A DNA stretch of 64,000 nucleotides from Turnera subulata (taxonomy: Eukaryota > Streptophyta > Magnoliopsida > Malpighiales > Passifloraceae), in contig JAKUCV010006906.1 of the NCBI GenBank assembly GCA_028386065.3, forward strand, positions 1-64,000. Reading direction: 5' to 3'. Made by a program: the position numbers and the translations under genes. A model generated the notes under the pieces. That model worked only from the letters and a program-made list of their open reading frames with translations. It did not search any database and was not told where the DNA came from. Shown here piece by piece: positions 36,659 through 49,218 of this stretch (within the stretch, counting starts at the first letter, position 1; every line of letters starts with the position of its first letter).

Positions 36659-37179
36659 CTGCTCCCAGTCATCGGCAAAGAACGTATGATTGCTTGGATT
36701 TGTTGTTCATCAGTTAGGACATGCCCAGAACTCCTCAATTCCCTGATCATATTGGCCATGTACCTCATATGTTGTTTCATAGTATGACCTGGGTTTTTCT
36801 TGTAGGAATCAAAATTGATTGTCAAGGACCTTAACTTTGTCACAGACAAGGTACTGTAACTTGTCTTCAAAGCATTCCAAATAGCCATAGCATTTGGAAG
36901 GTCTTTGCAATCTAGGAAAATGTCCTCTTCCACTGCGCTCAGCAACGTACGCCGAGCAGTGGAATCCTTTTTCTTCCAAGCATCATAAGCCTCATGGTCA
37001 CGTCTATGCTGAGCCGTATTGCCAGCTTCAGGCTCATCCATGACATGATTTATTGCCTCAAGAGCCTCTTGCTCTTCCAGCACATACTGGATTTTCACAC
37101 TCCAGACTTCATAATTATCGCCATTTAGCTTCAACCCTTTGTTGAGCTCCTCGATAATTGCACTTACAGCAGTAGTCAT
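36655..37179 (-). pseudogene. Copia II gag N-terminal part
   Basis: The probable start is MTTAVSAIIEELNKGLKLNG at 37179; the frame is open further upstream. It has the copia gag core (NYEVWSVKIQYVLEEQEALE, AIWNALKTSYSTLSVTKLRS, MIRELRSSGHVLTDEQQIQA). After IIRSLP the frame is lost by a one-base deletion, and the continuation WEQMKMHLTHN lies in the next frame at 36660. Confidence 0.88.
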
Positions 37180-37226
37180 TTTCTTTACACAAAAGAATAA
37201 AGACAAAATTAGAATCATAAAACACA

Positions 37227-38436
37227 AAGGATTTAATGTTCACATACATATATGTCATTATGCAAAGCTATAATTAATTAAGCTAATAGACATATGTTTA
37301 ACCCTGAATCGAAAGTTCACTATGTTCCCAATCATCTTCCTAAGGTTAAAGACATAAAGAAAATTAGCTCAACTAATTAACTAAGCTAAGCATTTTAGTT
37401 ATGCTTTCATACAACTTATTTATTGAAGTTTTTTTTTTGGTTTTTTTTGGTGTCAAACAAATTAACACATATATTAAATGTTAAACTAATTAACATTTAA
37501 TTTTATAATGTTAAACTAATTAACATAGAAAGCTTATCGTCACAACATCAAATATACACAGCGTACATATATAAATTGCGACACTATTTGAACAAAGCAA
37601 TCAACCTTATTTGGTGGTTAATGCATGCTCATTCTTTCCTAAGGTCATGAGTTCAAATCTCGCAACCTACATTCTTCTCTCTTTTTATTTTTATTTTTTT
37701 TTTAAAGAAACACTACTGCTCCCCTCAACGTACGCGCATATCACTAAAAAACATTGCTAAAAGGCAGATATATCATCACTCTTAAATAAAACTTCCGTTT
37801 TAAAAAAAAAAAAAAATTAGGCACTGTACTAATAAAAGGAGAGTAGGACAGTAAACTGTTACCAACTCTTTCTCATTTTTTTTTAAAGCTATACTCAAAC
37901 AAACTGTTTTATCCTCTTCACTCTTATTGTGCTTACATAATAGCCACAAAAAAAAAACACAGCTAAATCCAAAGAAGTCTTCACCTACTTCACAACACAA
38001 AAAAAACTTTGAAGTTCTTAGCTGTGCAGTTGATGACATCGTCGGAGAAGAACATCATCATCAATGGTACCTTGCATGCCCTGACAGTAGCCATCAGCCA
38101 CCAGAGGCTTGCTTGACCATCACAGGCTTTGGGAGGCTCTTAACAAGCCGGAAACCACCATGCAGACTCTGAGCCGCCGTGAGCAGCGAATTCTCAACAT
38201 CCACAAGGTTTCTTTATAGTTTTTGTTCATGATATGCACTTGTCCAGAAAAAAAAATTATGTATAAACTTATTCTAAACAATATATATATCTCATGATCG
38301 GCATATCACTATAGCAGTTCATGTGCACAAGAACATATCAGTGCATGCATGGCAATAAAAACAACCATACAAAAAAAGATGCATATCATATATTTGCAGT
38401 CATTCCAGAAACCGAGCCTATAAGCTCCGCTACCAA
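37227..38436 (-). other. Copia II untranslated leader
   Basis: AT-rich non-coding sequence between gag and the 5' LTR. It includes a tRNA-like patch with a possible B box, GAGTTCAAATCTC (about 37649-37661), followed by a T-rich run, which might be a SINE relic. The primer-binding site lies at about 38424-38436. Confidence 0.5.
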
Positions 38437-38828
38437 TGAAGGATTGCATAGTGCAGGAAACTTACTTCTATTTCCTAGCAATACAGCGGAAGCAGGATCG
38501 GGAGCTTAGCTCGATTTACCGATCGGTGGAAGTCGTCACGGTTTGTTGGACCGACTTCCGAGTCTCCACAACCTAAACCCTCTTTCTCTGCTCTCAATTG
38601 TTTCTGTGTATGTTTCTCTGTATTTTTCACGCACCCATGCTATTCCTTTTTATAGCAGGTATATTGGTGGATGCTGAGCTGGTGGAGGTCCCTCCATTAT
38701 CTTTGTAGCTGGTGGAGGCTCCTCTACTATGATAGTGCACCATGATAAACTGTGGAGGTCCCTCCATGATGATAGTGCATCATGATAGTGCACCCCATTG
38801 TGGGTGTACTAATCATTTTATTCCAACA
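38437..38828 (-). repeat. 5' LTR of copia element II
   Basis: 392 bp matching 31899-32289. It is followed on the right by target duplication CTCAT (38829-38833). Confidence 0.9.
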
Positions 38829-38833
38829 CTCAT

Positions 38834-39264
38834 CGTCATCAACGTCACCCGTTAATGTTGCACCATCCCATTCAAAGCAGGCTGACAAGGATATTAATAG
38901 GAAAAATAAGGAAGTTTCCAAGACACAAATGGAAACTAATACAACCAATATTAAAACCAAAATCAAATCCACACCCATGTCACACTTGCTGCCCAAAATT
39001 TGCCTTCATTATCCAAGTCAACCTGTACTGATAGACCCAAGCCTAAGGTTTCTCAATCTCTACCACTTTTCTAGTAACCCAAATCCCACAGATTATGCGA
39101 ATAAAATAGGAGTAATAAATAAGGTCACCTCCCCGAATATTATGGCCTCTACAAACCATGATGGTGAGCACCGAATCATTCACATCCGAAACCCTACCCA
39201 ACCCAACCGCCGCCTTCCGCTCATTCCAATATATGTAACATCATCTTATTCTCCTCGTTTTTAA
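38834..39264. other. Possible 5' piece of the LINE; coding strand unclear
   Basis: By position this should continue LINE ORF1 on the minus strand, and the frame there is open across the copia junction (GATLTGDVDDDE joins DSVAGNPGV). The plus strand is also open, with a hydrophilic translation (SKQADKDINRKNKEVSKTQ). No ORF1 domain can be seen upstream of the junction, so the right end of the LINE is not placed. Confidence 0.35.
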
Positions 39265-40371
39265 TCCATCACACCCCGTTCTTCTCAAGATCATCAAAAG
39301 ACAGAAAGAAGTATGGTTACTCCAAGGAGGAGTTCGCCAAGAAGGGCTCCGATTTGTGGCGGTGCAAACGCACTAAGCCCTCGGCCAACTGCACTACCCT
39401 ATCCCCGACTAAGGAGGAGGCAGGGGCTGCTATTGGCTGCAAACATCTCGGATGTTGATGCTGGAGCACGCATACCTTCAGCACGCAATGACCGCTATCC
39501 ATTCTTACAACATTCTTCTTAAGTCTCCAATGTTGTTTGAAGCAATATTGTCGCCGCTTCATGGTGGCATGAACAGTGCTGGTGTCTTTCCTTTCTCTTC
39601 TCCGGCGTAAACTTGAATTTCTTTTCTACACGTCATTGGTTGTCAATCTGCTTTTGTTTTTGTGATATTTTCTTTTTTGGTTGTCAATCTTTTTTGATTT
39701 TAGATTGTCAGTCACTATCCATTTTGCTTGCATTATTCTTTTTATCACCATCAATTAATACCTCTAAAATATTTATAGGTTTGAGTCAATGTCAGTCCAA
39801 CAATATCAGGATATCCTTCTTCTGCTGGGGATCATCGTTGGCTGGATGAACATCCTATTTATCTCGAGAAATATTTACAGACTTTATTATGTTTGTGTTT
39901 TTTCTTGAGAAAGTGTCCTCCTTCATAAGCCTATGCATTATCTTCATTTGGACTCTGTATTTATTGGATTTGTTACATGTTATGCGCACTTTCAGACTTC
40001 AGGCCCTTTTCAGCTCTGCCTCTATTGCCTCACATCTTGGATCATCTAGTGTTATCTTTTTCTCATTAATCTTAGAAAATGGTATATAACAAGGGTGGAA
40101 CTTGCGTTGTCTGGTTATCTATAACACATGCAAAGACGCTTTTGAAACGTGGAATGTACGACTGAGTGGGAACCAATGATTTTCAAGAAAAGACCTCTGA
40201 CAGGTTTTCTAAGTCAGGATTGTGTCTTGTCATGGTATATGATGTTCTGCTTCAGGAGCCTTCTAGTTCTATAATCATGAGGCATTTCAGTTCGGTTTCC
40301 TTGCTTGGTTAATTTTTTGTAATAATGGCTTTCTGATTTAATACCAGGAACCTTCTCTCTTGCCGCCCCTT
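39265..40371. other. Unassigned DNA with gene-like patches
   Basis: Around 39300-39520 the plus strand is open in two frames (one reads RKKYGYSKEEFAKKGSDLWR) and is GC-richer than its surroundings. Near 39790-40090 and 40085-40250 there are shorter exon-like patches. I could not join them into a gene or recognise a family. They might be remnants of a captured or decayed gene. Confidence 0.3.
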
Positions 40372-40565
40372 CTTTTTTTTTTTTTTTCCGGTTTCCCTCC
40401 TAGGATGTGGCTCCGCTCTTAAAGTCCACAGGGCCGTCTAATCCAGGATCTGACACCAGTTCCATCCCGACATTGCATGCTCCATACACAAGGTAGGAAT
40501 TGAACCCAGGACCTTACTCAAGAGACACTGGGCAACATTCGTTGGTACTTTGGCTGCCCTTGTGG
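40372..40565 (-). mobile_element. tRNA-derived SINE
   Basis: On the minus strand a pol III B-box-like GGTTCAATTCC (40497-40507) is followed about 110 bp later by an A-rich tail, seen as T15 on the plus strand at 40373-40387. Size and layout fit a plant SINE. The A box and target duplication are not clear. Confidence 0.5.
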
Positions 40566-40570
40566 TTCTT

Positions 40571-42000
40571 TTTTCTTAATATTTTGGCGCATATCCTTTT
40601 GTTTCACCAACTTTTGAGTAGAAAAAAATGAGAAGGTAAAAGATAAAGTGGAAGCAACTTTTACTTTATACTAGTTTTTTCTATACGTGTATTATATTCT
40701 TTAAATCATGCAGTATAGATTTAATTATTATTCTCTATGATTATTTTTTTTTACAAACGTTATTCTATTTTATAGTTTTCGATGACTCTTCCATTGTTTT
40801 TCTTCATAGTTTTATTATTTTTAGTAATTATTATTATTCTTAATACTTGATAGTTGTTGATATAATATAAATAAAGAATTATATATCAATCATTTTCTTG
40901 AGGACTTATATATAATGCGAAAAAGATTTTTTTCATAATTTAGACACATGAATTATTTAGAATTAGTTTTTTTGAATGCTAATTTATTAATTAATTATTA
41001 TTAATGATATTTTTAAATCCTTTGATATTTTAAATTATATAATTTTAATTATTTAAATTATATTACCAATGAAGGGGATTATTAAATTATGTTATTATTT
41101 TCTATTATTTTTTTTTTCACAGTCATCATTGTTGTTAATAGTTTTCGTTGACTATTCGACTGTTCCTCGATTTTTCTTCTTCATAATTCTTGTTGATAAT
41201 AAACTATAAATACATCTGTCATGAGTGCTTGTGATTATTCTCTTTATGATTATTATTTTTTCGTAGACATTTTTCTTGTTCGTGGTTTCCGCTGACTCTT
41301 TGAACACTCTTCTTCATATTTCTATTGTTTTTTCGAACATTTTATTTTTCTTAATTATTGATAGTTTCTGGGAAAATATAAATAAAGTCTTATATATTAA
41401 TCATTAATTTGAGACAAACTTATATATAGACAGTGATTTTTTTGATATTTTGAACAAACAGATACAAATTGTTTAGATTTGATTTAAATATTAGGATAGG
41501 AATTTACAAATTAGTTCTCCTTCTCCATAGTTCTTATTAATAATAATTTTTTGAAAAATATAAGTCGTGAGTTCTTATGATTATATTTTTTCGTAGATGT
41601 TATTCCTATTCTAAGTTTTTGCTAACTCCTCGACAATTCTTCATTATAATTTTATTATTTTTAATGATTTTTTGTCCTTCGTAATACATGATAGTTCTTG
41701 ACAAAATATAAATAAAAATTTATATATTAATGATTTTCGTGAAAAGAACTTATATATATTATTTAAAAAATATATTATTTTGATAATCTAGACAAACAGA
41801 TACACATTATTTAGAATTAATTTTAGTATTAGAGTATAAATTTATAAATTGATTATTTTTAATAATATTTGTTATTCATTTGACATTCTAAATTATATAA
41901 TTTTAATTATTAAATTATTTTATTAACGAATGAGAATGCTAAATTATATTATTGTTTTTTACTATTTTTCCTTTTTGTAATCGTTCTTCATGTTGCTAGT
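40571..42000. repeat. AT-rich degenerate direct repeats
   Basis: Recurrent blocks with the order TTATTCTTG..GTTTTCG..ACTCTTC, TTTTATTATTTTTA, TTGATAGTT..TATAAATAAA and ACTTATATATA, spaced roughly 300-450 bp. Related blocks appear right of LTR G at 48166-49218, so LTR G was inserted into this repeat field. No genes were seen. Confidence 0.5.
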
Positions 42001-42844
42001 TTTCGTGTAACAGCCCGGGTAAAAATTTTAGATTTTTACCGGACTGTAAAAGTCTTTATACAGTGATTTACCAAAAGAATTAATCTTGGGTAATTAATTC
42101 AAGGTAAATCGGGCGTCGTTTTTCGAAACCGAGTCTTTTCCCGCGCTCGCGATTTTTTCGTGGATTTTTCGGGCCTAAGTCGGTATTTTTCGGGTCCCGA
42201 AATTCTCAGAAAAATCACACCGGAAAATAACTAAGGGGGTATCAGTTACCCGTCGACGTAGCCTCTTCCACCCGTGCAAGCTCGCCGCTGCCGACGAACA
42301 TCACCAGCTCGCCGCCATCACCACCACTTCTTTCTCCTCCCTGCGCCACCAGCCACCCCGACGCTGCCAGCCATTGTTGCGTCTCCGCCCCCACGCGATG
42401 CCGACGAACGACTGCCGCTGCTGTATCGCCACGCCGCCACCAACCTTCACCAGTAGTCGCTCGCCTCGCCGCCGTCGCCGTCCCGCTCGTCGCGTCGCAC
42501 CACCGCAGCCGCCACGCCATATGCAGGGTGTGGGTGAGTGACCCGTTTCTGCCTCTGGGTCGGGACTGTGGGTGGGGTTTGACCCGACGCCTCATCCGGG
42601 TCGCGAGTGTGGACTGGGTGTGGTTGGGTTAATGTTGGTTTGGGCCATGGATGTTTGGGCTGGGCTGTGTTGGCAGGCTTACTGCGTGGGCCTAGTCCAT
42701 GTAGTAAGCTGGGCCTGCACTGTTTGGCCCAGTCCGTTAAAAAAAATAAATAATAAAAAAATACATATATATTTGTAAAATGTATTTTCTGAAACATATT
42801 TATATGGTTATTAATTGTATAAATTAAATAAAAATAAAAGATAT

Positions 42845-45671
42845 TGAAATGCCCCGACCCGTATTTACCGTACACAGTAAACACGAGCCGGAACTGTGAC
42901 AACCCAACCAAATAAACCCAAGCATACAGTATGAACAATAATAACTCGGGCCCAACGGCCCAAAACAGTAAACAACATAAATAACATATCCGGCCCAATG
43001 GCCCAATAGTAGCGAAAACATGCACAACGGAAGACTTATAAAGACTCACATATACACTGTATGCATAAATGCAAATTATGGATCCAAGCCCGTCCAAGGG
43101 ATAACGCCGCAGCCTGTCTGGAATGCACCATACCTGTACAACAAACAACTCATCCTACGGGATGAAAGCCCGCAGGTGAGGGGTGAGTCCGAAGCGCTCA
43201 CCGACGAAGGAAAGACAATCAATATGAACACAAAAAATACTCAAGGTCTAAACATAACAGTCAAACCAAAGGACAAGACCCAAAATCCGGTCCAAGACCG
43301 AAAAAACTCAATAAAATCCAACTATCCAATTTTATCTTTTCGGGCCCCGTCACGGATAAGCTAGGGTCGTACCAGCTTATCAACCTGTTCCTGGTGCCAG
43401 ATCAAAAAGAACCCAGGGATAGACATCCCAAATATAACAAACCGGGAAAGACATCCCAAGCATAGACATGCTTATCACACGAACCCAGATCATGGCCACC
43501 ACAAAACAGTCTCTAACCATCCGGTCGTACCTCTACTTACCACGTGACAATTATATTACCGTCGTCAAAAACCAAACTCACAGGGATCGACATCCCTAAC
43601 CAAAATACCAAGGATCGACATCCTTGTCACTACTCATTAATTATACCATTATACTTATTCCAAAAGACTCAGAAAATCGACACGAGGATAAACATCCCAA
43701 AAACCAAACAAGACACCGGGATAAACATCCCAAACCAAAACACAGCAAATACAACATGCAATAAACAACAAACACAATACCGAGTAATATAGGCACATAT
43801 CGAAGGAAATCCATCCTCACCTTGGCCGATTACTCAACTTCGGAAACAATGACCGGTCCGACGCCGGCTCCACGGGAAACTGCCCGATATCCGAACCTAA
43901 ACATGGAAACAACATATACAAATAAATGCACATAATCGGTACACTATGATGCCAATACTACGAAATTACCCATCCCGATTCTTATCCGTTATTATTATCT
44001 TTTACCGAAAATATTTAACCGTACGTATTTCTGAATATAATTTCGGTACCATACTTTAACAAAAATTCTTTTTAAATTATTTTCATAAAATAATTATAAT
44101 TTCCCAAAATAATAAACTCCATAATTTTTCTAGAAAAATAACAACCTTTTTATAATTTTCAGAAAATATTTAGTATTTATCTTTTTCTAAATATATATAA
44201 TAATAATATTTTCCAACACCAAAATATAATTAACTTTAATTTCAAAAATACATATTTATATACATATAACAAAATCATAATTTTCCAGACGAAATAATAT
44301 ACATATTAAATTTCCAGAAATTATTTTCAAGGTATATACATATATTTTTCCAAATAACAATAGTTTTTCCAAACATAACTTAATTATTTATTAAAGTAAA
44401 TATATTTATATTTTCCTGAAAATTCCAGAATTGAATTAGCCACAATTTACTCAAAATAATTATATAATTTTTTTCCAAAATATATATCAGGTTATGTATA
44501 AATAAATATATATATATATAAGTAAATTGTTTTTTTTTTAATTAAGTGGACTGGGCTGAACAGTGCCGGCCCAGACCAAGGCAGCAGGCCCGCCAAGGTC
44601 CGGCCCAGCGCCTGCCCAACCGAGCCCAAGTCAACCAAGCCCAGAAGCTGTGCGACCCGTTTACATGAAACGGATCGAGCGGAACCCGGGTCGTACCTGC
44701 GGGTTGCGACGGCGCGACGGCAACGACGAGCAAAGGAGGGAACGCGAGCTCAACCACGGCGTCGAGGCGGCACGAGCGGCGCGGGGACGGCGGAAAACCA
44801 GCGTTGCAACGCCGGCAAGAAACGGGAGACACCGAGGAGCTGGATCCGCCGGGTCTGCCGACGGGTCAAGGCTTCTGGACGGCGCGTCTCGCAGCGGCGT
44901 CAGGCGGGGGCACCGCCGTTGAGGTCGCGATGGTGAGGCGGTTCCGACGGCGGTGGTGGTGCGGAGAGAGGCGGCGCCGGTCGTCCTCCCGTGTACAGTA
45001 GCAGGGGCGGGTGGCAAACTGTTCACCGTTATTCCCGATTTTCTTTTTTCTTTTTTCTTTTCCTTCTTTTTTATTTCTCTCTATTTTCTTTTCTTTTCTT
45101 TTCCATTTTTTCCCTTCTTTCTTTTTTTTTCTATTTTTCTATTTTTCTGATCGGTTCTTCTCTTTTTTTTTTCCACCCCTTTTTTTTTTCCTCCCGATTT
45201 TTCTTTTTATTTTTTTCTCTTTTTTTTCCTTTCTTCTTTTTTTCCTCTTTTCTTTTTCTCTCTTTTTCTTCTTTTCTTTTTCCCTCCTTTTCTTTTTTTC
45301 CTCTCCTCTCTTCCTCTCCTTCTGCTTCCTTTTATAAACGGAAAATCACTGTGCATCACTGTACATCATGTGAATCTGTAATAATGCAGCTTGTCTGCAT
45401 TACAGAGCGAGTCCGGTCCGGACCAGAAAATAACTGATACCCCCTTAGTTATTTTCCGGTGTGATTTTCCGAGAAATTCCGAAACCCGAAAAATACCAAC
45501 TTAGTTCCAAAAAATCCACGGAAAAATCACGAGCGCGGGAAAACTCTCGGTTTCGAAAAACAACTCCCGATTTACCTTGAATTAATTACCCAAGATTAAT
45601 TCAACAGTAAATCACGGTAAAAAGACTTCTACAGTCCCGGTAAAAATCAAAAATTTACCCGGGCTGTTACA
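42845..45671 (-). mobile_element. Solo LTR H inside LTR G
   Basis: 2827 bp from TGAAATGCCCCGACCCG to CCCGGGCTGTTACA, with perfect target duplication GATAT (42840-42844 and 45672-45676). It has the same internal layout as LTR F: array, AT-rich part, GC-rich block at 44540-45000, polypyrimidine tract at 45040-45330 and the conserved U3 start. It is related most closely to LTR F by the shared tract. Confidence 0.9.
43416..43731 (-). repeat. Hairpin array in LTR H
   Basis: Members include GGGATAGACATCCC (43416-43429), AAGCATAGACATGCTT (43458-43473), AGGGATCGACATCCCT, AAGGATCGACATCCTT and GGGATAAACATCCC (43718-43731). Fewer units than in LTR B. Confidence 0.85.
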
Positions 45672-45915
45672 GATATATTTTCTGAAAAAGATATATATGG
45701 TATGCCAAAGTAATATTTCTGGAAATAGAATATTATGTTGATAATAAAATTGTTTGGGGATGTATTATATCTTTGGAAAAATAAATATGCATACCTATAT
45801 TCATTTTCAGAAAATATGTTTATATGATTATAATTTCTGGAAAAAGAATACATATAGTATATACCTACCTTAATATATATTTGATAAATAGTAATTTTCC
45901 GGATAAATATATATA

Positions 45916-46653
45916 GAGTAAATAGTTTTTTCTGTCCCTCCACTTTATCGATTTCGCATTTGTTGTCCCTCTTCGTTTTTCTTCACTCAAGTTGTCCCTC
46001 AACTCTTGATTTACCGGGTCACATGGTCTTTTTACCTGCTGCAGCAGGTTGATAGCTATGGAGCTGACAAGTGGCAATGGGGCCCACACACAACTTATTT
46101 ATTTAATCATTTTTTTTTTAATCAAATTTTATTTTTAAAATACTTTAAAATAAATAAAACTTAATTTCTCTCATTATATACTAGATTTTATTATTTTTAG
46201 CCTTTTATTTTTTTTAGTTTATAGTTTAGAATTAGATATGCCTCTCTCATTGTTTTAGTTTTTTTATTCTAATTTTGGTTAATTTTGTTCAATTTCCTTA
46301 ACCAGAATATTATAGAGGGATTAGGTGACATGATGATCATATTAAATTTTTTTTCTCAATGCAAATTTAAAATTTAAAATTTATTTTCTAAAAAAATTCT
46401 AATTTAAATAAAGATTTTAAAGGCTTAAATTTTTGAAAAAATATAAAAAAGGATGAGAAGAATAAAAAATTGTGCAAATTGTGGGCCCCACCACCACGTG
46501 TCAGCTCCATAGTTACCAACCAGCTGCATTAGGTAAAAAGGATCACCTGACCCGGTAAATCAAGAGTTGAGGGACGACATGAGGGGAAAAAAATGAAGAG
46601 GGACAACAAATGTGAAATCGATAAAGTAGAGGGACAGAAAAAACTATTTACTC
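45916..46653. mobile_element. 738 bp fold-back MITE
   Basis: The ends GAGTAAATAGTTTTTTCTG and its complement CAGAAAAAACTATTTACTC begin inverted repeats of about 180 bp that also share GTCCCTC, GATTTACCGGGTCA and GAGCTGAC blocks. The core (46100-46475) is AT-rich and non-coding. It is inserted at an AT-repeat inside LTR G, so a TA-rich target duplication cannot be distinguished. Confidence 0.85.
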
Positions 46654-47185
46654 AATATATATATATATATATATATATATCTTTATTTATATTAATTTAT
46701 GTTGCTAGGGAAATAAAGAATATGACATAATTTATTATATGGAAGTATTTTCTGATATATATAAAATTTGTTAAGTATTTATTATGGTAATTATAATTTG
46801 GAAAAAAGTATAATTAATCTATGAAAAATATTTTGAAAAGAGTTTTAATTAAAGTATGGTACCGAAATTATATTCGGATATACGTACGGTATAATATTTT
46901 CGGTAAAAGATGAAAATAAAGGATATGAACCGGGTTGGGGTATTTCGCAGTTTTGGCATCATAGTATACCGATTATGTGCATTTATGTGTATATATTGTT
47001 TTGTTGTATAGGTTCAGATATCGGGCAGTTTCCCGAGGAGCTGGGTTGGGACCGATCATTGTCTGCGGAGTTGAGTAATCGGCCAAGGTGAGGATGGATT
47101 TCCTTCAATATGTGCCTGTATTACTCGGTTATTGTGTTTGATGTTTATTGCACTATTGGTTGTTGCATTTGTTGTGATTGTTGTC

Positions 47186-47564
47186 GGGATATTTTTCCCA
47201 GTATTTTGATTTGGTTTTTGGGATGTTTATCCCTGTACATTGAGTTTTTGGATATTTATCACTGTGTCTTTTTGGTATAAGATATAATGGAATAAATAAA
47301 TAATTTGTGATAAGGATGTCGATCCTTGATTTAATGTCTATCCCGGTATTTTAGTTAGGGATGTTGATCCCTGTGATTCGATTTTGATGATGATAATATA
47401 ATTGTCACGTGGTAAGTAGTGGTACAACTCGATGGTTTAAGACTGTTTCGTGGTGGCCGTGACCTGGGTTACTTGTGATAAGCATGTCTATGCTTGGGAT
47501 GTCTATCCCGTGATTATTTTTGGGATGTCTATCCCTGGGTTCGTATTTTTGGGATGTCGATCCC
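47186..47564 (+). repeat. Hairpin array in LTR G
   Basis: Members: a decayed GGGATATTTTTCCC (47186-47199), GGGATGTTTATCCC (47220-47233), AAGGATGTCGATCCTT (47312-47327), AGGGATGTTGATCCCT (47357-47372), AAGCATGTCTATGCTT (47480-47495), and GGGATGTCTATCCC or GTCG versions at 47496, 47522 and 47551. Confidence 0.85.
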
Positions 47565-48279
47565 TGAGTTCTCTTGGATTTGGTCTGGCACCCGAAATGT
47601 GTTGATAACCAGGTCTGACCCCTAGCTTATCCGTGACGGGGCCCGGAAAGATAAATTTGGAAAATTGGAATTTTATTTGAGTCTTTTTGGTCTTGGACCA
47701 GTTTTGGGTCAAGTTTTTGGTTTGGTATGTATTTGGTGGTTTTTGCCTGTCTTTGACCTTGAGTAATTTTAGTGTTGCATATTGATTGTCTATCCTTCGT
47801 CGGTGAGTACTTCGGACTCACCCCTCACCTGCGGGCTTTCATCCTGTAGGATGAGTTATTTGTGGTACAGGTTTGGTGCATTCCAGACAGGCTGCGGCGT
47901 TATCCCTTGGACAGGACTTGGATCCATAGTTTGCATCAGTGTCGCATATAGTGTCTTGTAAATTATTAAGTCTTCTGCTGTGCATTATTTTTACTATTGT
48001 TGGGCCATTGGGCCGGTTATGATGTTATTGACGTTTTTATTTTGGGCTGTTGAGCCCGAGTTTCTGTTGTATACACTGTATGCTGGGCTTTGTCTGGTTG
48101 GGTTGTCACAGTTCCGGCACGTGTTTACTGTGTATGGTAAACACGGGTCGGGGCGTTTTTTTTCGCTTGTATTTCAATTTTTTTCTTCATAATTCTTGTT
48201 GATAATAAACTACAAACACATCAGTCATGAGTTCTTGTGATAATTCTTTTCCGTTATTATTTATTTCGTAGACGTCTTT

Positions 48280-49218
48280 TTTTTCGTATTTTTCATTGAC
48301 TAATCTACTGTTCTTTGATTTTTTTTCTCTCTTATTGATATAAATTACAGATACAACTGTCATGAATTCTTGGTGATTATTCTCCTCCATGATTACTCTA
48401 TTTCGTAATTGTTATTCTTGTTTATAGTTTTTGTTCACTCTGACTATTTTTCTCCATAATTCTACTTATACTTATATATTGATCAGAACTTATGTACGAT
48501 GTACTCTTTCCCTCAATCCTATACTCCTGAATTTGCCCTAAAATTCCTTCCTAAATTAATATTAAAATTAATCATAGTGGACAGATGATACATATATCTA
48601 TATATCTATATACCTGGCTAGGGATGTGTCACTAAATATTGCATTAAATATATATCTGATTTTTTCCTGGAGCATATAGCAGGGGTTTTGTGTTTTGTAA
48701 ACAGATTAATTGGCTAGAAGCTTTAGCTCGCTTTTTCTAGGTAGACTTTTTTTCGTATTTCATTGACTACTCTACTGTTCTTTGATTTTTTTTCTTTATA
48801 GTTGTTATTAATTACAGATATAAATATAACTGCCAAGAATCTTATGATTATTCTACTTCACAATTACTTATTTTGTAGATGTTATTCTTGTTTATTATTT
48901 TTGTTCACTCTTAACTATTCTTTTCATAGTTTTATTTATATATTAATGATTATGTTGACTGTTCTTCCCATAGTTTTACTTATATGTTAATGATTATATT
49001 GAGAAGAACTTATGTATAATGTACACAAAGAATTAAAAATAATTCCCTCTATCCTATGTATAATGATACATATATCTATATATCTATATATCTGACTAAG
49101 GAAGTGTCAGTATATATTTTATTAAATATATATTCTGATTTTTTTCCTAGAGCATATAGCAGGCTAGGGGTTTTGTAAACAGATTAATTGGCTAGAAGCT
49201 TTAGCTTGCTTTTTTAGG
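48280..49218. repeat. Tandem duplication of about 470 bp
   Basis: Two diverged direct copies (about 48280-48745 and 48750-49218). Both start CGTATTT..CATTGACTA..CTCTACTGTTCTTTG, contain GATACATATATCTATATATC and end AGATTAATTGGCTAGAAGC..TTTAGC. No coding potential was seen. Confidence 0.75.

Larger units (their letters stand above)
31899..38828 (-). mobile_element. Ty1/copia retrotransposon II, nearly full length but disabled
   Basis: LTRs are at 31899-32289 and 38437-38828, with a perfect target duplication CTCAT (31894-31898 and 38829-38833) and a primer-binding site TGGTAGCGGAGC beside the right LTR. The pol order is gag, protease, integrase, RT, RNase H, as in copia. The LTRs differ at about seven positions plus one indel by eye over 391 bp, mostly transitions, so insertion is fairly recent. 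Disabling lesions are a frameshift in gag near 36675, a missing integrase aspartate, a frameshift near 35130, a deletion in RT at about 34026 and a stop before RNase H near 33836. Confidence 0.93.
42006..48160 (+). mobile_element. Solo LTR G with nested insertions
   Basis: It starts TGTAACAGCCCGGG and ends GGTCGGGGCGTTTTT, with perfect target duplication TTTCG at 42001-42005 and 48161-48165. It contains LTR H (42845-45671) in the opposite orientation and a 738 bp MITE (45916-46653). About 2.6 kb belongs to the LTR itself. The hairpin array is at 47186-47564. No retroviral genes are present. Confidence 0.9.
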
